NCBI GenBank assembly: GCA_002506275.1 | Contig: DAXG01000027.1 | Span: 87,699-145,219, forward strand | From: Euryarchaeota archaeon UBA259 | GTDB taxonomy: Archaea; Thermoplasmatota; Poseidoniia; Poseidoniales; Poseidoniaceae | Length of the DNA stretch: 57,521 bases | Reading direction: 5' to 3' | Notes under the pieces: model-generated | Told to the model about the DNA's origin: nothing | The model's input: only the letters and a program-made list of their open reading frames with translations | Databases searched by the model: none | Translations under genes and position numbers: made by a program | Shown here: one piece after another, positions 8,306-16,210 of the stretch | Layout of the letters: every line of letters starts with the position of its first letter | Numbering within the stretch: the first letter of the stretch is position 1

Positions 8306-9064
8306 ATGCATCTCAAGTGGGGCTCTCTACCATGGAAAATATGGAGACCACACTGGAAGAACCGTGATTCGTTCGGTGGCCGCCGGATAACATATGCAAT
8401 TCTCATCGCTCTCACCTTTTTAGCAGCCATACCCTATACCGCCGTGAACCGACTCGCAAACTACAGAGATTTAGTTGCCTTTGATCCGACGACTCAACTT
8501 GACATCGACGTACCATTCATCGCTTGGATGATTATACCCTACCTCACATTGTACCTCTATTATCCTGCAGCAGCATGGCTCGGAAGTGCGAATGAAACCA
8601 TGTGGAAGCAAAACCTAGTGTTTCATCAAATGATGCTCATTACCTGTTGGTGGGTGAATCTGATCTTCATCCTTTTACCTGTGGAAATCGACTTGCGGCA
8701 CCTGATTGTAGGCGTTGAAGGAACCCATTGGGAGCCTTGGTACGAATTTTTACATGGTGCTGATGAACCCTGGAACGCATGGCCCTCCTTACACATTGTT
8801 CAGAGTACACAAGTGGTCTTGATCTTGCGTTATTGGTATCCTACAACGACATCCAAACGCCGTATTCTCCATGCTTGTTTACTCATCATGTGGATACTTC
8901 TGGTTCTTTCAACCATGGTGATCAAACAGCATTACATTTGGGACATTGCTACTGCTTTGTTGCTAACAGCACTTGGTTGGGTCTATTGGATGAAACCAAA
9001 TCTTGAGCGATTGAAAACAGACGAAGGGAACAAACAGTTCGACGAGCTTATGCTCGCAGATTAA
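8306..9064 (+). CDS. PAP2-type membrane phosphatase/transferase
   Basis: This 252-residue protein has five or six hydrophobic segments. It carries the split catalytic signature of the PAP2 superfamily in the Aur1/inositol-phosphotransferase style: PSLHIVQS (first His) and IKQHYIWDIATA (second His and Asp). Such enzymes cleave or transfer phosphate groups on lipids at the outer membrane face. The substrate is not identifiable. The stop codon TAA shares the palindrome TTAA with the stop of the convergent gene on the other strand, so the two genes overlap by 4 bp. A second PAP2 protein is encoded at 44385-45818. Confidence 0.75.
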   Translation: MHLKWGSLPWKIWRPHWKNRDSFGGRRITYAILIALTFLAAIPYTAVNRLANYRDLVAFDPTTQLDIDVPFIAWMIIPYLTLYLYYPAAAWLGSANETMWKQNLVFHQMMLITCWWVNLIFILLPVEIDLRHLIVGVEGTHWEPWYEFLHGADEPWNAWPSLHIVQSTQVVLILRYWYPTTTSKRRILHACLLIMWILLVLSTMVIKQHYIWDIATALLLTALGWVYWMKPNLERLKTDEGNKQFDELMLAD

Positions 9065-10581
9065 CCAAAGACGACGGCGACCAAAGGGGAGTTGGTCAGG
9101 TACAATGTGAGGCTGATTCCTGCCATAATCATCATCCAGGAGCCGACCATTTTGATCATACCCGTCGAGCGGCGAAGGAAATTAATCATCACTTGGCGTC
9201 CCATACCAACCGTTACGGTGACAAAAACCATGAGCACCAACAAGCCCAGCATCAAGCCTCCAATTCCAACGCCAATTGCTGAACTACCTAGCGTGCTCAA
9301 GTAGAGAACGAAGGGGAGAACTGCTGCTGCTGTACAATCGATGGATGCAGCTGCATATCCAAATCCATAGAGGTACATGTTGCGTCGTGGAGTGAAGGTT
9401 TCGTCAGCTTCTGTCGTGCTGTATTTACGTACAAATCCATCAACAAAGCCCATCAACTTGGATGTGATTCCAATCAACATCATGCATCCCAATACGACCA
9501 AAAGTACGGCAATGAAGATGGCAATCCAATGAATCAAACCGGAGGCGGCAAAGGCTTCACCCATGACGATGGCAAGAATGCCAATGATGCCAAAGAACGT
9601 CCACATACCAACGCCAGAAAGCAAACCGATGACCCATGAAGAGGGCATCTTCGTTTTCAGTTTCCCTTCTGCAATCAATTCATCCTCTCGAGCGCCCAAT
9701 GAAAGGTAGTAGGAGATGAAGCCGGGTAGCACTGGGAATGCACAGGGAGAGAAATACACGAGAATAGAGAGGACCATACCGAGTACGAAGACAGCAACAT
9801 AGGAAGTACCTGGTTCTTCCCAAGCAATGCGTGAATCCATGGTGTCTTCAACGGTTCCTGTGAGCGCCTTGTCGAGGACACCGTCGAATTTCGACCATTT
9901 GTCTTTGGGTGTTCCTGTGGCTTCTTTGGCAATGATATAGCCCTCAGAATCAAGCACCATCACAATTGGAATTTGACCGGTTCCACCGGTGGTGAAAAGG
10001 CGTACTGGGTCGGTTGTCGAATTATTGGTGACCTGCGCGGCGTTCGTGCTGCCTAACCCTGTTGGGTAGGCAGGAACATGATAGCCTCCGGAAGTTTCGT
10101 TGAGGTATTCGAGCGATTCATCGTACCAAGCACCGTAGCCAAAGATGGTGAGAGTTTTTCCCGATGCATTGGCCTTTTCCATCCAACCATCCATGTTTTC
10201 CTCAATGTGTTCTTGCACCTTGTGACAGTTGCTGCAATCGTGTGCCATGAAGTCAAGGATGATGATGTCACCACGGTGGTCGCTAAGGTTGAACCAGCCG
10301 GTTTCGTTTGTTACCACTGATTCAATACCCGTTCGATTCAGGGATTCAAAAACGAGATTGGGAATTGGAACAGGCTCCGCATCCGATTCAAAAATCTCAT
10401 CCATGCTGTCAAACATCGACAATGCTGCGAAGGAAATGGTCACAAACATCATTGCAGCAATGGCAAATGCCTTCCACGTTTCTGCTTGCTTAAAGACACC
10501 GAAGTCTGCTTGTTTAAATGTCCCAACAACTGCATTCGGGACGCCGATAACGTACTCTTTCACAGCAGAGAGCGCGCCCAT
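9061..10581 (-). CDS. Thioredoxin-like/CcdA (DsbD-like) transmembrane fusion
   Basis: The protein has about 506 residues. An N-terminal anchor helix (FAIAAMMFVTISFAALSMF) is followed by an extracytoplasmic thioredoxin-like domain with a CSNC active site (FMAHDCSNCHKV). Then come six or more membrane segments of the CcdA/DsbD type with the two conserved cysteine sites, SPCAFPVLPGF and DCTAAAVLPF. Such proteins carry electrons across the membrane to reduce outside thiols or support cytochrome c and disulfide chemistry. The start is uncertain. ATG 10581 lies 26 nt from a TATA-like TTGAATAAG (10604-10612, minus strand); ATG 10593 is the alternative. Longer frames would run into the tRNA gene. Domain order is reversed compared with classical DsbD, where thioredoxin is C-terminal. 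Confidence 0.8.
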   Translation of the reverse strand: MGALSAVKEYVIGVPNAVVGTFKQADFGVFKQAETWKAFAIAAMMFVTISFAALSMFDSMDEIFESDAEPVPIPNLVFESLNRTGIESVVTNETGWFNLSDHRGDIIILDFMAHDCSNCHKVQEHIEENMDGWMEKANASGKTLTIFGYGAWYDESLEYLNETSGGYHVPAYPTGLGSTNAAQVTNNSTTDPVRLFTTGGTGQIPIVMVLDSEGYIIAKEATGTPKDKWSKFDGVLDKALTGTVEDTMDSRIAWEEPGTSYVAVFVLGMVLSILVYFSPCAFPVLPGFISYYLSLGAREDELIAEGKLKTKMPSSWVIGLLSGVGMWTFFGIIGILAIVMGEAFAASGLIHWIAIFIAVLLVVLGCMMLIGITSKLMGFVDGFVRKYSTTEADETFTPRRNMYLYGFGYAAASIDCTAAAVLPFVLYLSTLGSSAIGVGIGGLMLGLLVLMVFVTVTVGMGRQVMINFLRRSTGMIKMVGSWMMIMAGISLTLYLTNSPLVAVVFG

Positions 10582-10685
10582 GTAACACTTCATGCCAAAT
10601 TGCTTATTCAAGGTAGCGGGACAATGCCCATGAATGAAGAGGACCACACCTTCAAAACAAGGAAAATGAGCATAAATCAAGTGAG

Positions 10686-10758
10686 TGGGCTCGGAGAGAA
10701 TCGAACTCTCGATCTTCGCCATGTGAAGGCGACATCATAACCCCTAGACCACGAGCCC
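10686..10758 (-). tRNA. tRNA-Val (anticodon CAC)
   Basis: On the minus strand a full cloverleaf can be drawn: acceptor GGGCTCG/CGAGCCC, anticodon stem TCGCC/GGCGA with loop TTCACAT giving anticodon CAC, and T-arm GAGAG/CTCTC with loop TTCGATT. The discriminator is A and no CCA is encoded. There is no intron. It reads GTG codons for valine. It lies between the radical SAM gene and the thioredoxin-CcdA gene, on the same strand as both. Confidence 0.95.
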
Positions 10759-10809
10759 TAAGATAGTCGGTCGTGAAGACTCGTTGCTATAAGTCTCCCG
10801 TTAGCGGTA

Positions 10810-11964
10810 TCATCGGTACGCGTTCAAATGCACCATTCCTACTTCTAAACGGTCATGGGTTGGATGAACTTCAATGAGATGAACGGGAACAGAGACAGTA
10901 TCTGCTAATTCTTCGGCTAATGAGAGGGGAAGTTCAATTCGCTGATGTTGTGCGTCGTAACGAATCCAACCTTCAGCAATGCCAAGTTCATGACGCAACT
11001 CAGCAACATCATCATTGGCATCTTCAAGTGAAGTAGGAATCGCACCGAACATAATCGTATCATCATCGCTCAGGACTTCGTATGGGCGAAGGTTTGCCTG
11101 ACCTCTGCGCTTGAAACGTGCTCGAAGTTGCCCAGCATCTTTGTATCGTGCAGAACAAAACTTGAGGTGGAAGTCGAGGTCTTTCGCTGCTTCCTTCAAG
11201 CGCAAAGCGAGGTCAGCAGAACCCTCAGCAGCAGCAGTTATTCCGCCACTAAGATTGAAGCCTCGAACGTCCATGTTTTCCTGATTCCCAACCGTGATTT
11301 CCAATTCATTGAGATTGAGAAACTTGACCGGAGAAGTGTCAAGTGCCTTGAGCAACAAAAACAATTGTTCTTCCTTGTCCGGTTCGCAAGGCAACTCAAT
11401 ACCGACATGGATTCCGGCATCTGCACAAGCTTGTATCGTCGGGAGATACTTGGTAAGCGTCCCATCCAGAAGATGAAAGCGTATTTCATCCAAGCCAGCC
11501 GCTCCAAAGTCTGCTGCTCGTTCGACTTGGAATGGAATCGAAGTGTAAAGGTGAATATGGTGCTCAGGACCAAAAGCAGACTTGAGTTGCTGAACAGCTT
11601 CCAACGATTTTTCCATGTCCAGCATTGGATCTCCACCGGTGATTCCAGTTCCTGTTGCCCGCATGGCATGGCCTTCTTCGATGACTTCATCCCATGTTGA
11701 ACATCGTCGTTCATTGGCAAACATGTCGGGTGATTCTCTTCGATTATCTGAGAGTGGGCAGTAATCGCAACCCCAATGGCATTTCCCAGTGACAAACAAA
11801 ACCAGTTTACTTCCCATTTGGCATTGGACACAGCCTTCGGCCTCACCGTCTTCTGCTGGTAAGATTTCGGTTGCCATCGGCAAAGAGACAGTCATTGAAC
11901 TCAACCCTCCGAGAACCCCAATGGTTTCAAACTCTCGCCTAAGCGAACGCTGTTCGTGTCTCAT
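10810..11964 (-). CDS. Radical SAM protein, function unknown
   Basis: The 384-residue protein has the radical SAM cluster motif CHWGCDYC (Cys 62, 66, 69), which binds the 4Fe-4S cluster that cleaves S-adenosylmethionine. It also has the glycine-rich SAM-binding stretch TGITGGDPML. An extra CVQC pair sits about 15 residues before the cluster motif and could add a metal site. The start ATG overlaps the pdxT stop as ATGA, so the two are translationally coupled. I cannot name the reaction. It looks closer to the pyruvate-formate-lyase-activase/MoaA-like group of archaeal radical SAM proteins than to wybutosine enzymes, but that is a weak guess. Confidence 0.75.
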   Translation of the reverse strand: MRHEQRSLRREFETIGVLGGLSSMTVSLPMATEILPAEDGEAEGCVQCQMGSKLVLFVTGKCHWGCDYCPLSDNRRESPDMFANERRCSTWDEVIEEGHAMRATGTGITGGDPMLDMEKSLEAVQQLKSAFGPEHHIHLYTSIPFQVERAADFGAAGLDEIRFHLLDGTLTKYLPTIQACADAGIHVGIELPCEPDKEEQLFLLLKALDTSPVKFLNLNELEITVGNQENMDVRGFNLSGGITAAAEGSADLALRLKEAAKDLDFHLKFCSARYKDAGQLRARFKRRGQANLRPYEVLSDDDTIMFGAIPTSLEDANDDVAELRHELGIAEGWIRYDAQHQRIELPLSLAEELADTVSVPVHLIEVHPTHDRLEVGMVHLNAYR

Positions 11965-12635
11965 GCTCGATGGAGAAGCCAACGATGAAAGCGGTAATCT
12001 CCTGTCAGTTCTGGGTGAAACGTCAAAGCCAAACGAGAGCCATCAAGAACACCGACTGCTTCTTTTCCGAGGTGAACCACTTGGTTGCATTCGATGGTGG
12101 ATTGGTCAAACCTTGGAGCACGAATGAAGACGCCGTGGAAATGTTCTGTGGACGATTCAGAACCGGCAGCCTGAACCGGAAGAGGCTGATGGTTGAATTG
12201 GTTACGTTCATCTGCACTCGCCTCCACATCCTTACCGTCAGGAACTTCAAGATTAACCTCGAGCATGGCTTCAAACGAATCACGCTGACGCCCCCAAGCA
12301 TTTCGCGCTATTCCAGTTCTGATAAACGGCTCGTATGCCGAATCGGGTTGCGCCAGTAAAATTGCACCAGCACAAGTCCCGAGTACCGGACGAAGTGGAT
12401 ACTCATCCATCCAAGCGTAAATGGCACCAAGAAGGGATTCACTTTCGCTGGCTTTCCTCATAGCGGTTGATTCACCACCTGGCAAGACCAGGCAATCGAG
12501 ATGAGAATCAACCTGCTTCCCCATCTTGAGGTGAATCACTTCAACTTCTATTCCGAGTTGTTGAGAGGCCGCTCTCAACGCTTCAGCGTGCTCATATCGC
12601 GCACCTTGAAGCATCGCCAGACCGACCCTCACCAT
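11961..12635 (-). CDS. pdxT: Pyridoxal 5'-phosphate synthase glutaminase subunit
   Basis: This 224-residue protein is a class I glutamine amidotransferase of the PdxT family. It has LPGGEST, the nucleophile elbow GTCAGAILL (Cys 88), and FHPELTGD with the catalytic His and Glu. PdxT releases ammonia from glutamine and passes it to PdxS, which makes PLP from ribose 5-phosphate and glyceraldehyde 3-phosphate. No pdxS is present in this window. The gene is divergent from a PLP-dependent aminotransferase and coupled to a radical SAM gene downstream. Confidence 0.9.
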   Translation of the reverse strand: MVRVGLAMLQGARYEHAEALRAASQQLGIEVEVIHLKMGKQVDSHLDCLVLPGGESTAMRKASESESLLGAIYAWMDEYPLRPVLGTCAGAILLAQPDSAYEPFIRTGIARNAWGRQRDSFEAMLEVNLEVPDGKDVEASADERNQFNHQPLPVQAAGSESSTEHFHGVFIRAPRFDQSTIECNQVVHLGKEAVGVLDGSRLALTFHPELTGDYRFHRWLLHRA

Positions 12636-12751
12636 GGCTTTGGGTAGAAGCCCTTCCCTAAGAGTTCAACGACCCAAAGTGGATGAAAGAACGCCATGCA
12701 ACCAGATGAGCCACCCACGGAATTGAAAAGCCTCCAACGGTTGCACAACGC

Positions 12752-13936
12752 ATGGACAGCAATGATGATTGTTTCCTCGTACCCGGACCCGTTCGAATGG
12801 GAGACGAATGCCTTCAAGCGCTTGCAACACCGGTAATGACTGCCCGAGGGGCGGAGTTTCGAGACGTCATGGCATACCTGAACTCGGGATTGCGACATGC
12901 GTTCAATCTCGCACCGTCTGAACCGATACGAGGCGTCCAGTCTTGGGCAGGAGATGATGATTACAAGGTCGTCGTCGTATCTGGCAGTGGGACAGCCGCC
13001 ATGGAGATGGTTATTGCGAACCGCTTCCGAAGCAACGATTTGGTGCTGGTACCGACCAACGGCAAATTCGGAGAACGGGTTGCTGAGATGTGCAAGCGTT
13101 TCTGCAACGTCAAGCACCTCAAATACGAATGGGGACGAGCATTTGACCTGTATGAACTTGAACAACAACTGGAACGAGGGTGCTACGAATCTCTGCTCAT
13201 ATGCCATAATGAAACGAGTACTGGAATCACTCAAGATGCTGCTGCAATCGCTGAAATGTGTCAACGGCACAAAACTTCGTTTATTCTTGACGGAATCACA
13301 TCGGTCGGGGGGACTGCAGTTCATCCCACACAATGGAATGCAGAAGCCGTTGTTGTCGGTGCTCAAAAATGCACAGCCGGGCCTTCAGGAATTGCTGCAG
13401 TTGCCATCAACTCCCACTTCATTGAACGTGTACATGCGATACGTGAACAGGGCGATTCAAACCCGAATTACTACTTTGACATGATTGCGGCGCTCAAAAA
13501 AGGGGATGACGACCAAACGCCGTGGACTCCTGCCATCAACCTCGCAATGGGCTGGGGTGCAGCACTCGAAGTACTTCGAAAAGAGACAAATGAGGGCCGT
13601 TGGAATCGATGCCAAACGATGGCGAATGGGGTAAGGAATTTGTTCATCGACCTGGGATTCGAGTTGCTGGCTGATGCTGAACAACGAAGCGACACCGTGA
13701 CGGCAATTCTGTATCCAGAAGGCATCAATGATGAATGGAGAACCCGACTCAAAGACGATTTCAATACACAAGTCATTGGGGCTCAAGACCACCTCAAAGG
13801 TAAGATGTTCCGCATCGGCTCGATGGGTGAGACACCGATTCCAGAAATGATTGAGGGCTGCAAGCGAATGATCGATTGCTTTGCTACGTTCGGCCATGAA
13901 TTACCGCAACTCGATGTTGAATCGTATTTCGTTTGA
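12752..13936 (+). CDS. Class V aminotransferase (serine/alanine-glyoxylate type)
   Basis: The 394-residue protein is a fold-type I PLP enzyme of the class V aminotransferase group. It has VVVVSGSGTAAMEM (phosphate-binding), FILDGITSVGG (Asp on the pyridine nitrogen) and VVVGAQKCTAGPSG, where Lys binds PLP. The N-terminal FLVPGPVRM is typical of the serine-pyruvate/alanine-glyoxylate aminotransferase branch, which can use serine, alanine or phosphonate substrates. The precise substrate is open. It is divergent from pdxT, which makes its cofactor, and 9 bp upstream of the NMN adenylyltransferase gene. Confidence 0.82.
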   Translation: MDSNDDCFLVPGPVRMGDECLQALATPVMTARGAEFRDVMAYLNSGLRHAFNLAPSEPIRGVQSWAGDDDYKVVVVSGSGTAAMEMVIANRFRSNDLVLVPTNGKFGERVAEMCKRFCNVKHLKYEWGRAFDLYELEQQLERGCYESLLICHNETSTGITQDAAAIAEMCQRHKTSFILDGITSVGGTAVHPTQWNAEAVVVGAQKCTAGPSGIAAVAINSHFIERVHAIREQGDSNPNYYFDMIAALKKGDDDQTPWTPAINLAMGWGAALEVLRKETNEGRWNRCQTMANGVRNLFIDLGFELLADAEQRSDTVTAILYPEGINDEWRTRLKDDFNTQVIGAQDHLKGKMFRIGSMGETPIPEMIEGCKRMIDCFATFGHELPQLDVESYFV

Positions 13937-13945
13937 GGTATCTAA

Positions 13946-14497
13946 ATGACCAAATACATCGTACTTGGACGTTTCCAGCCCTTTCACATGGGTCATGCCC
14001 ATTTGGTGAAATCAGCACATGGAATGTTATCCAGTGGCGATGAATTGGTGCTGGCAATCGGTTCCAAACAAGCGGAATGGGAGCCGGATAACCCGTGGAC
14101 TGCAATAGAACGCCAAGCTATGATTCAAGCGTGGGCCGATGCGGAAGAAGTCGTCTGCAGTATTGTTGCTATTGACGACATCAATGACCCTCCGAATTGG
14201 GTCAGCCATGCGAGCAAAACCCACGGGATTGGAACGTTAGTGACCACGGATACAGCAACTTCAAACTTGTACAAAGAGGCGCAATTCGAGGTTAAAGATG
14301 TCGAAATGAATGAGCGAGAACGGCTTGAAGGGTGGCGAGTACGCCAAACTGCAAAGATGCTGTCAACAGTGTATGATGACGATGCGGTTCGTGAAGTGCT
14401 CAAGGCCAGTATTCCTCAACCGGTCATTGAGTGGCTCATCGAGAACGATGCGTTGTTTCGTTTATCGACGTTTGAGACTGGCGTTTATGCTGGATGA
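13946..14497 (+). CDS. nadM: Nicotinamide-nucleotide adenylyltransferase-like protein
   Basis: The 183-residue protein has the nucleotidyltransferase signature GRFQPFHMGHAHLV (HxGH motif) and the IGSKQ and PWTAIERQAMI segments of archaeal NadM. This enzyme joins NMN and ATP to make NAD. Length fits the family. The second signature, usually SGTxVR near residue 125, reads EGWRVR here, so the Ser and Thr are replaced and the following loop is longer. Activity is likely but the altered motif deserves attention. The stop is directly adjacent to the stop of the convergent Lys/Ala-rich gene, with no gap. Confidence 0.75.
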   Translation: MTKYIVLGRFQPFHMGHAHLVKSAHGMLSSGDELVLAIGSKQAEWEPDNPWTAIERQAMIQAWADAEEVVCSIVAIDDINDPPNWVSHASKTHGIGTLVTTDTATSNLYKEAQFEVKDVEMNERERLEGWRVRQTAKMLSTVYDDDAVREVLKASIPQPVIEWLIENDALFRLSTFETGVYAG

Positions 14498-14743
14498 TTA
14501 CTTTCGAAAGAGCTTCTTCTTGACTTCCTTCTTCATTTGCTCTTTGGCTGCTGCTTGAATTTTTTCTTGAGCCTTCGCTTTCAACCCATCTGCAGCCTCT
14601 GATATCTTTTCCTTCGCCTTATCTTTAATCGGCCGAGTTACCTCATCAATGACGTGCCGCTTTGCACTATCTGTTGCCGACTTGGCAGCATCCTTTGCGA
14701 CCTTACCGGCCTTGCCTGCTACTTTACCTGCGAGTTTCTTCAT
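14498..14743 (-). CDS. Small Lys/Ala-rich helical protein downstream of grpE
   Basis: The product is about 81 residues, very rich in Lys and Ala (KLAGKVAGKAGKVAKDAAKS and similar), with an 11-residue-like helical periodicity but no Cys or Trp. It should form one long amphipathic helix, like LEA or apolipoprotein-type proteins, or bind acidic surfaces. I chose ATG 14743; GTG 14752 is an alternative. It is 39 bp downstream of grpE on the same strand and may be part of that chaperone operon. Function is unknown. Confidence 0.6.
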   Translation of the reverse strand: MKKLAGKVAGKAGKVAKDAAKSATDSAKRHVIDEVTRPIKDKAKEKISEAADGLKAKAQEKIQAAAKEQMKKEVKKKLFRK

Positions 14744-14782
14744 GTCACGCACAGAACATGCCGAATCAAGAACCTTGCGCCG

Positions 14783-15361
14783 TTATTCATCAGACGCGAC
14801 GACAACTCTCGCAGCCGTCAGAACCCGTTGTTTGTACATGTATCCGGCTTCAAGGACATCAACGACCTTGCCCGCTGGGAAGGCGTCTGACGCTGGAATC
14901 GTGGTGATGGCATCCATTTTCGCAGGATCAAAGGATTGATCTTTGGCCTCTATGGCCACAACCCCATCTGCAGCAAGTTCATGCCACATTTTGTTTCGCA
15001 GTAAGCGTAGACCTTGGGCCACCGCAGAAGTATCCTCCGCATCCAAATTGGCAAGAGCCCGGTCAACGTCTCCCAGTACAGTGAGCATTCTTCGAGCAAG
15101 CCCCATGCCGCTGTATTGAATCAATTCTGCTTTTTCAGCCATAAGGCGTTTGCGGACATTTTGAATTTCAGCATCCTTGTAAGCAATTTCTTTCTCAGCC
15201 TTTTCCGCCCGAAGTGTCGCTTCTTCAAGTGGGTCAACTACCTCGACTTCGATCGTATCGGCCAAGTCGATGGTTTCCATTCCTTCCTCAAGAATGGGGA
15301 CTGTGTCATCTGCATCTGGTTCGGATTCATCCGGCTCAACAGGAGGAGTATCGTCGCTCAT
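14783..15361 (-). CDS. grpE: GrpE, nucleotide exchange factor of Hsp70
   Basis: This 192-residue protein has a very acidic, disordered N-terminus (about 1-45), a long coiled coil (about 50-90), and the conserved GrpE head: QSFDPAKMDAI and VVDVLEAGYMYKQRVL. GrpE dimers release ADP from DnaK so that it can cycle. The start overlaps the stop of the upstream gene as TAATG, so the two are translationally coupled. dnaK and dnaJ are not in this window. The Hsp70 system in archaea was acquired from bacteria, which fits a mesophile. Confidence 0.9.
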   Translation of the reverse strand: MSDDTPPVEPDESEPDADDTVPILEEGMETIDLADTIEVEVVDPLEEATLRAEKAEKEIAYKDAEIQNVRKRLMAEKAELIQYSGMGLARRMLTVLGDVDRALANLDAEDTSAVAQGLRLLRNKMWHELAADGVVAIEAKDQSFDPAKMDAITTIPASDAFPAGKVVDVLEAGYMYKQRVLTAARVVVASDE

Positions 15362-16080
15362 TAACTACGCGTCTGCGAAGTGGTCTTTGAACCCCACGAC
15401 TCATCAGTTAGGAAGTGTCGAAGATTCCAACGACCGTGACCCCACAGGTCGGCTTTGAGATGTTCACGCCCAAGTATGCCAACCAAATCAGGTGTTGTAC
15501 TCAAAACTGAGAGCGCATGAATCAACAATCGGGTTGCTCGGTCATGTGCTTCGTACGTCGGGACGATTTTGGGGTCCTCCTTTTCGTCCAATGTCTCACC
15601 GAGTTGTTTTCGCCGTTCCATCCAATCCATGCAAACCGATTCAGCAAACTCGTCTTCGGGAATGCCGTTGAGTCGAGTCCGAACGTCGTCCCATGTTGAT
15701 TCAGAATACAGGTCATCACTGCTTTCAATGACTCGATTGAGTGCTACGTCAAGATAGAGGAAAGCTCTACCCTCCCAAACTTCCCATGCGCCTGGACTTG
15801 ACCAGTTCATGAGGTGAAGTAGGCCTTGACTCCCTTCATCCAGTCCTTTGAGAACGTTGAGAACGGTCGATTCACTTTGCGTATCCATGCTGTCCATCCA
15901 ATCAAGAATCTCCGCTTCACAGTCAATGTCAAACGACCGTTTTAGCCGTTTGTCATGCGCTGGTCGTGCGTCTCGAAAATCACCTCGGTCCATGCCCTGA
16001 TAGAGTTGATTCCATGTTTTTTGCAGCAAATGCTCAAGGGCAGTTTTGTCGACCAGCAACAGAACCAGTTCGATGCCCAT
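15361..16080 (-). CDS. Conserved-looking hypothetical protein coupled to grpE
   Basis: I do not recognise this 239-residue protein. It has no membrane segment beyond a short hydrophobic N-terminus (MGIELVLLLVDKTALEHLL). It is rich in Trp, Asp and Glu, and looks helical and cytoplasmic. Its stop overlaps the grpE start as TAATG, so the ribosome probably continues into grpE. That coupling suggests a role near the Hsp70 cycle, but the link is by context only. Start ATG 16080 follows no clear ribosome-binding site. Confidence 0.65.
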   Translation of the reverse strand: MGIELVLLLVDKTALEHLLQKTWNQLYQGMDRGDFRDARPAHDKRLKRSFDIDCEAEILDWMDSMDTQSESTVLNVLKGLDEGSQGLLHLMNWSSPGAWEVWEGRAFLYLDVALNRVIESSDDLYSESTWDDVRTRLNGIPEDEFAESVCMDWMERRKQLGETLDEKEDPKIVPTYEAHDRATRLLIHALSVLSTTPDLVGILGREHLKADLWGHGRWNLRHFLTDESWGSKTTSQTRS

Positions 16081-16210
16081 GGCGATTCCAAAACGCCGTC
16101 TCGTTTGATGTCATCGGCTGATGGTGAAAGGATTGAAACGCATTTTCCACCGAGGGCAGAGAAGAGCATTCAAGAAGAACGGTTGCTCCGATGGAAACAG
16201 AGGCTTTGTT

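Noticed and set aside
10582..10722. Longer start for the thioredoxin-CcdA protein
   Set aside because: The extension runs into the tRNA-Val gene and has no signal-like sequence.
11238..11846. 202-residue minus-strand reading frame
   Set aside because: It lies wholly inside the radical SAM gene in another frame, and its composition looks like a shifted reading of that gene.
16121..16210. N-terminal extension of the DRG GTPase
   Set aside because: Family length and the conserved start region fit ATG 16211; the extension is basic and lacks similarity.
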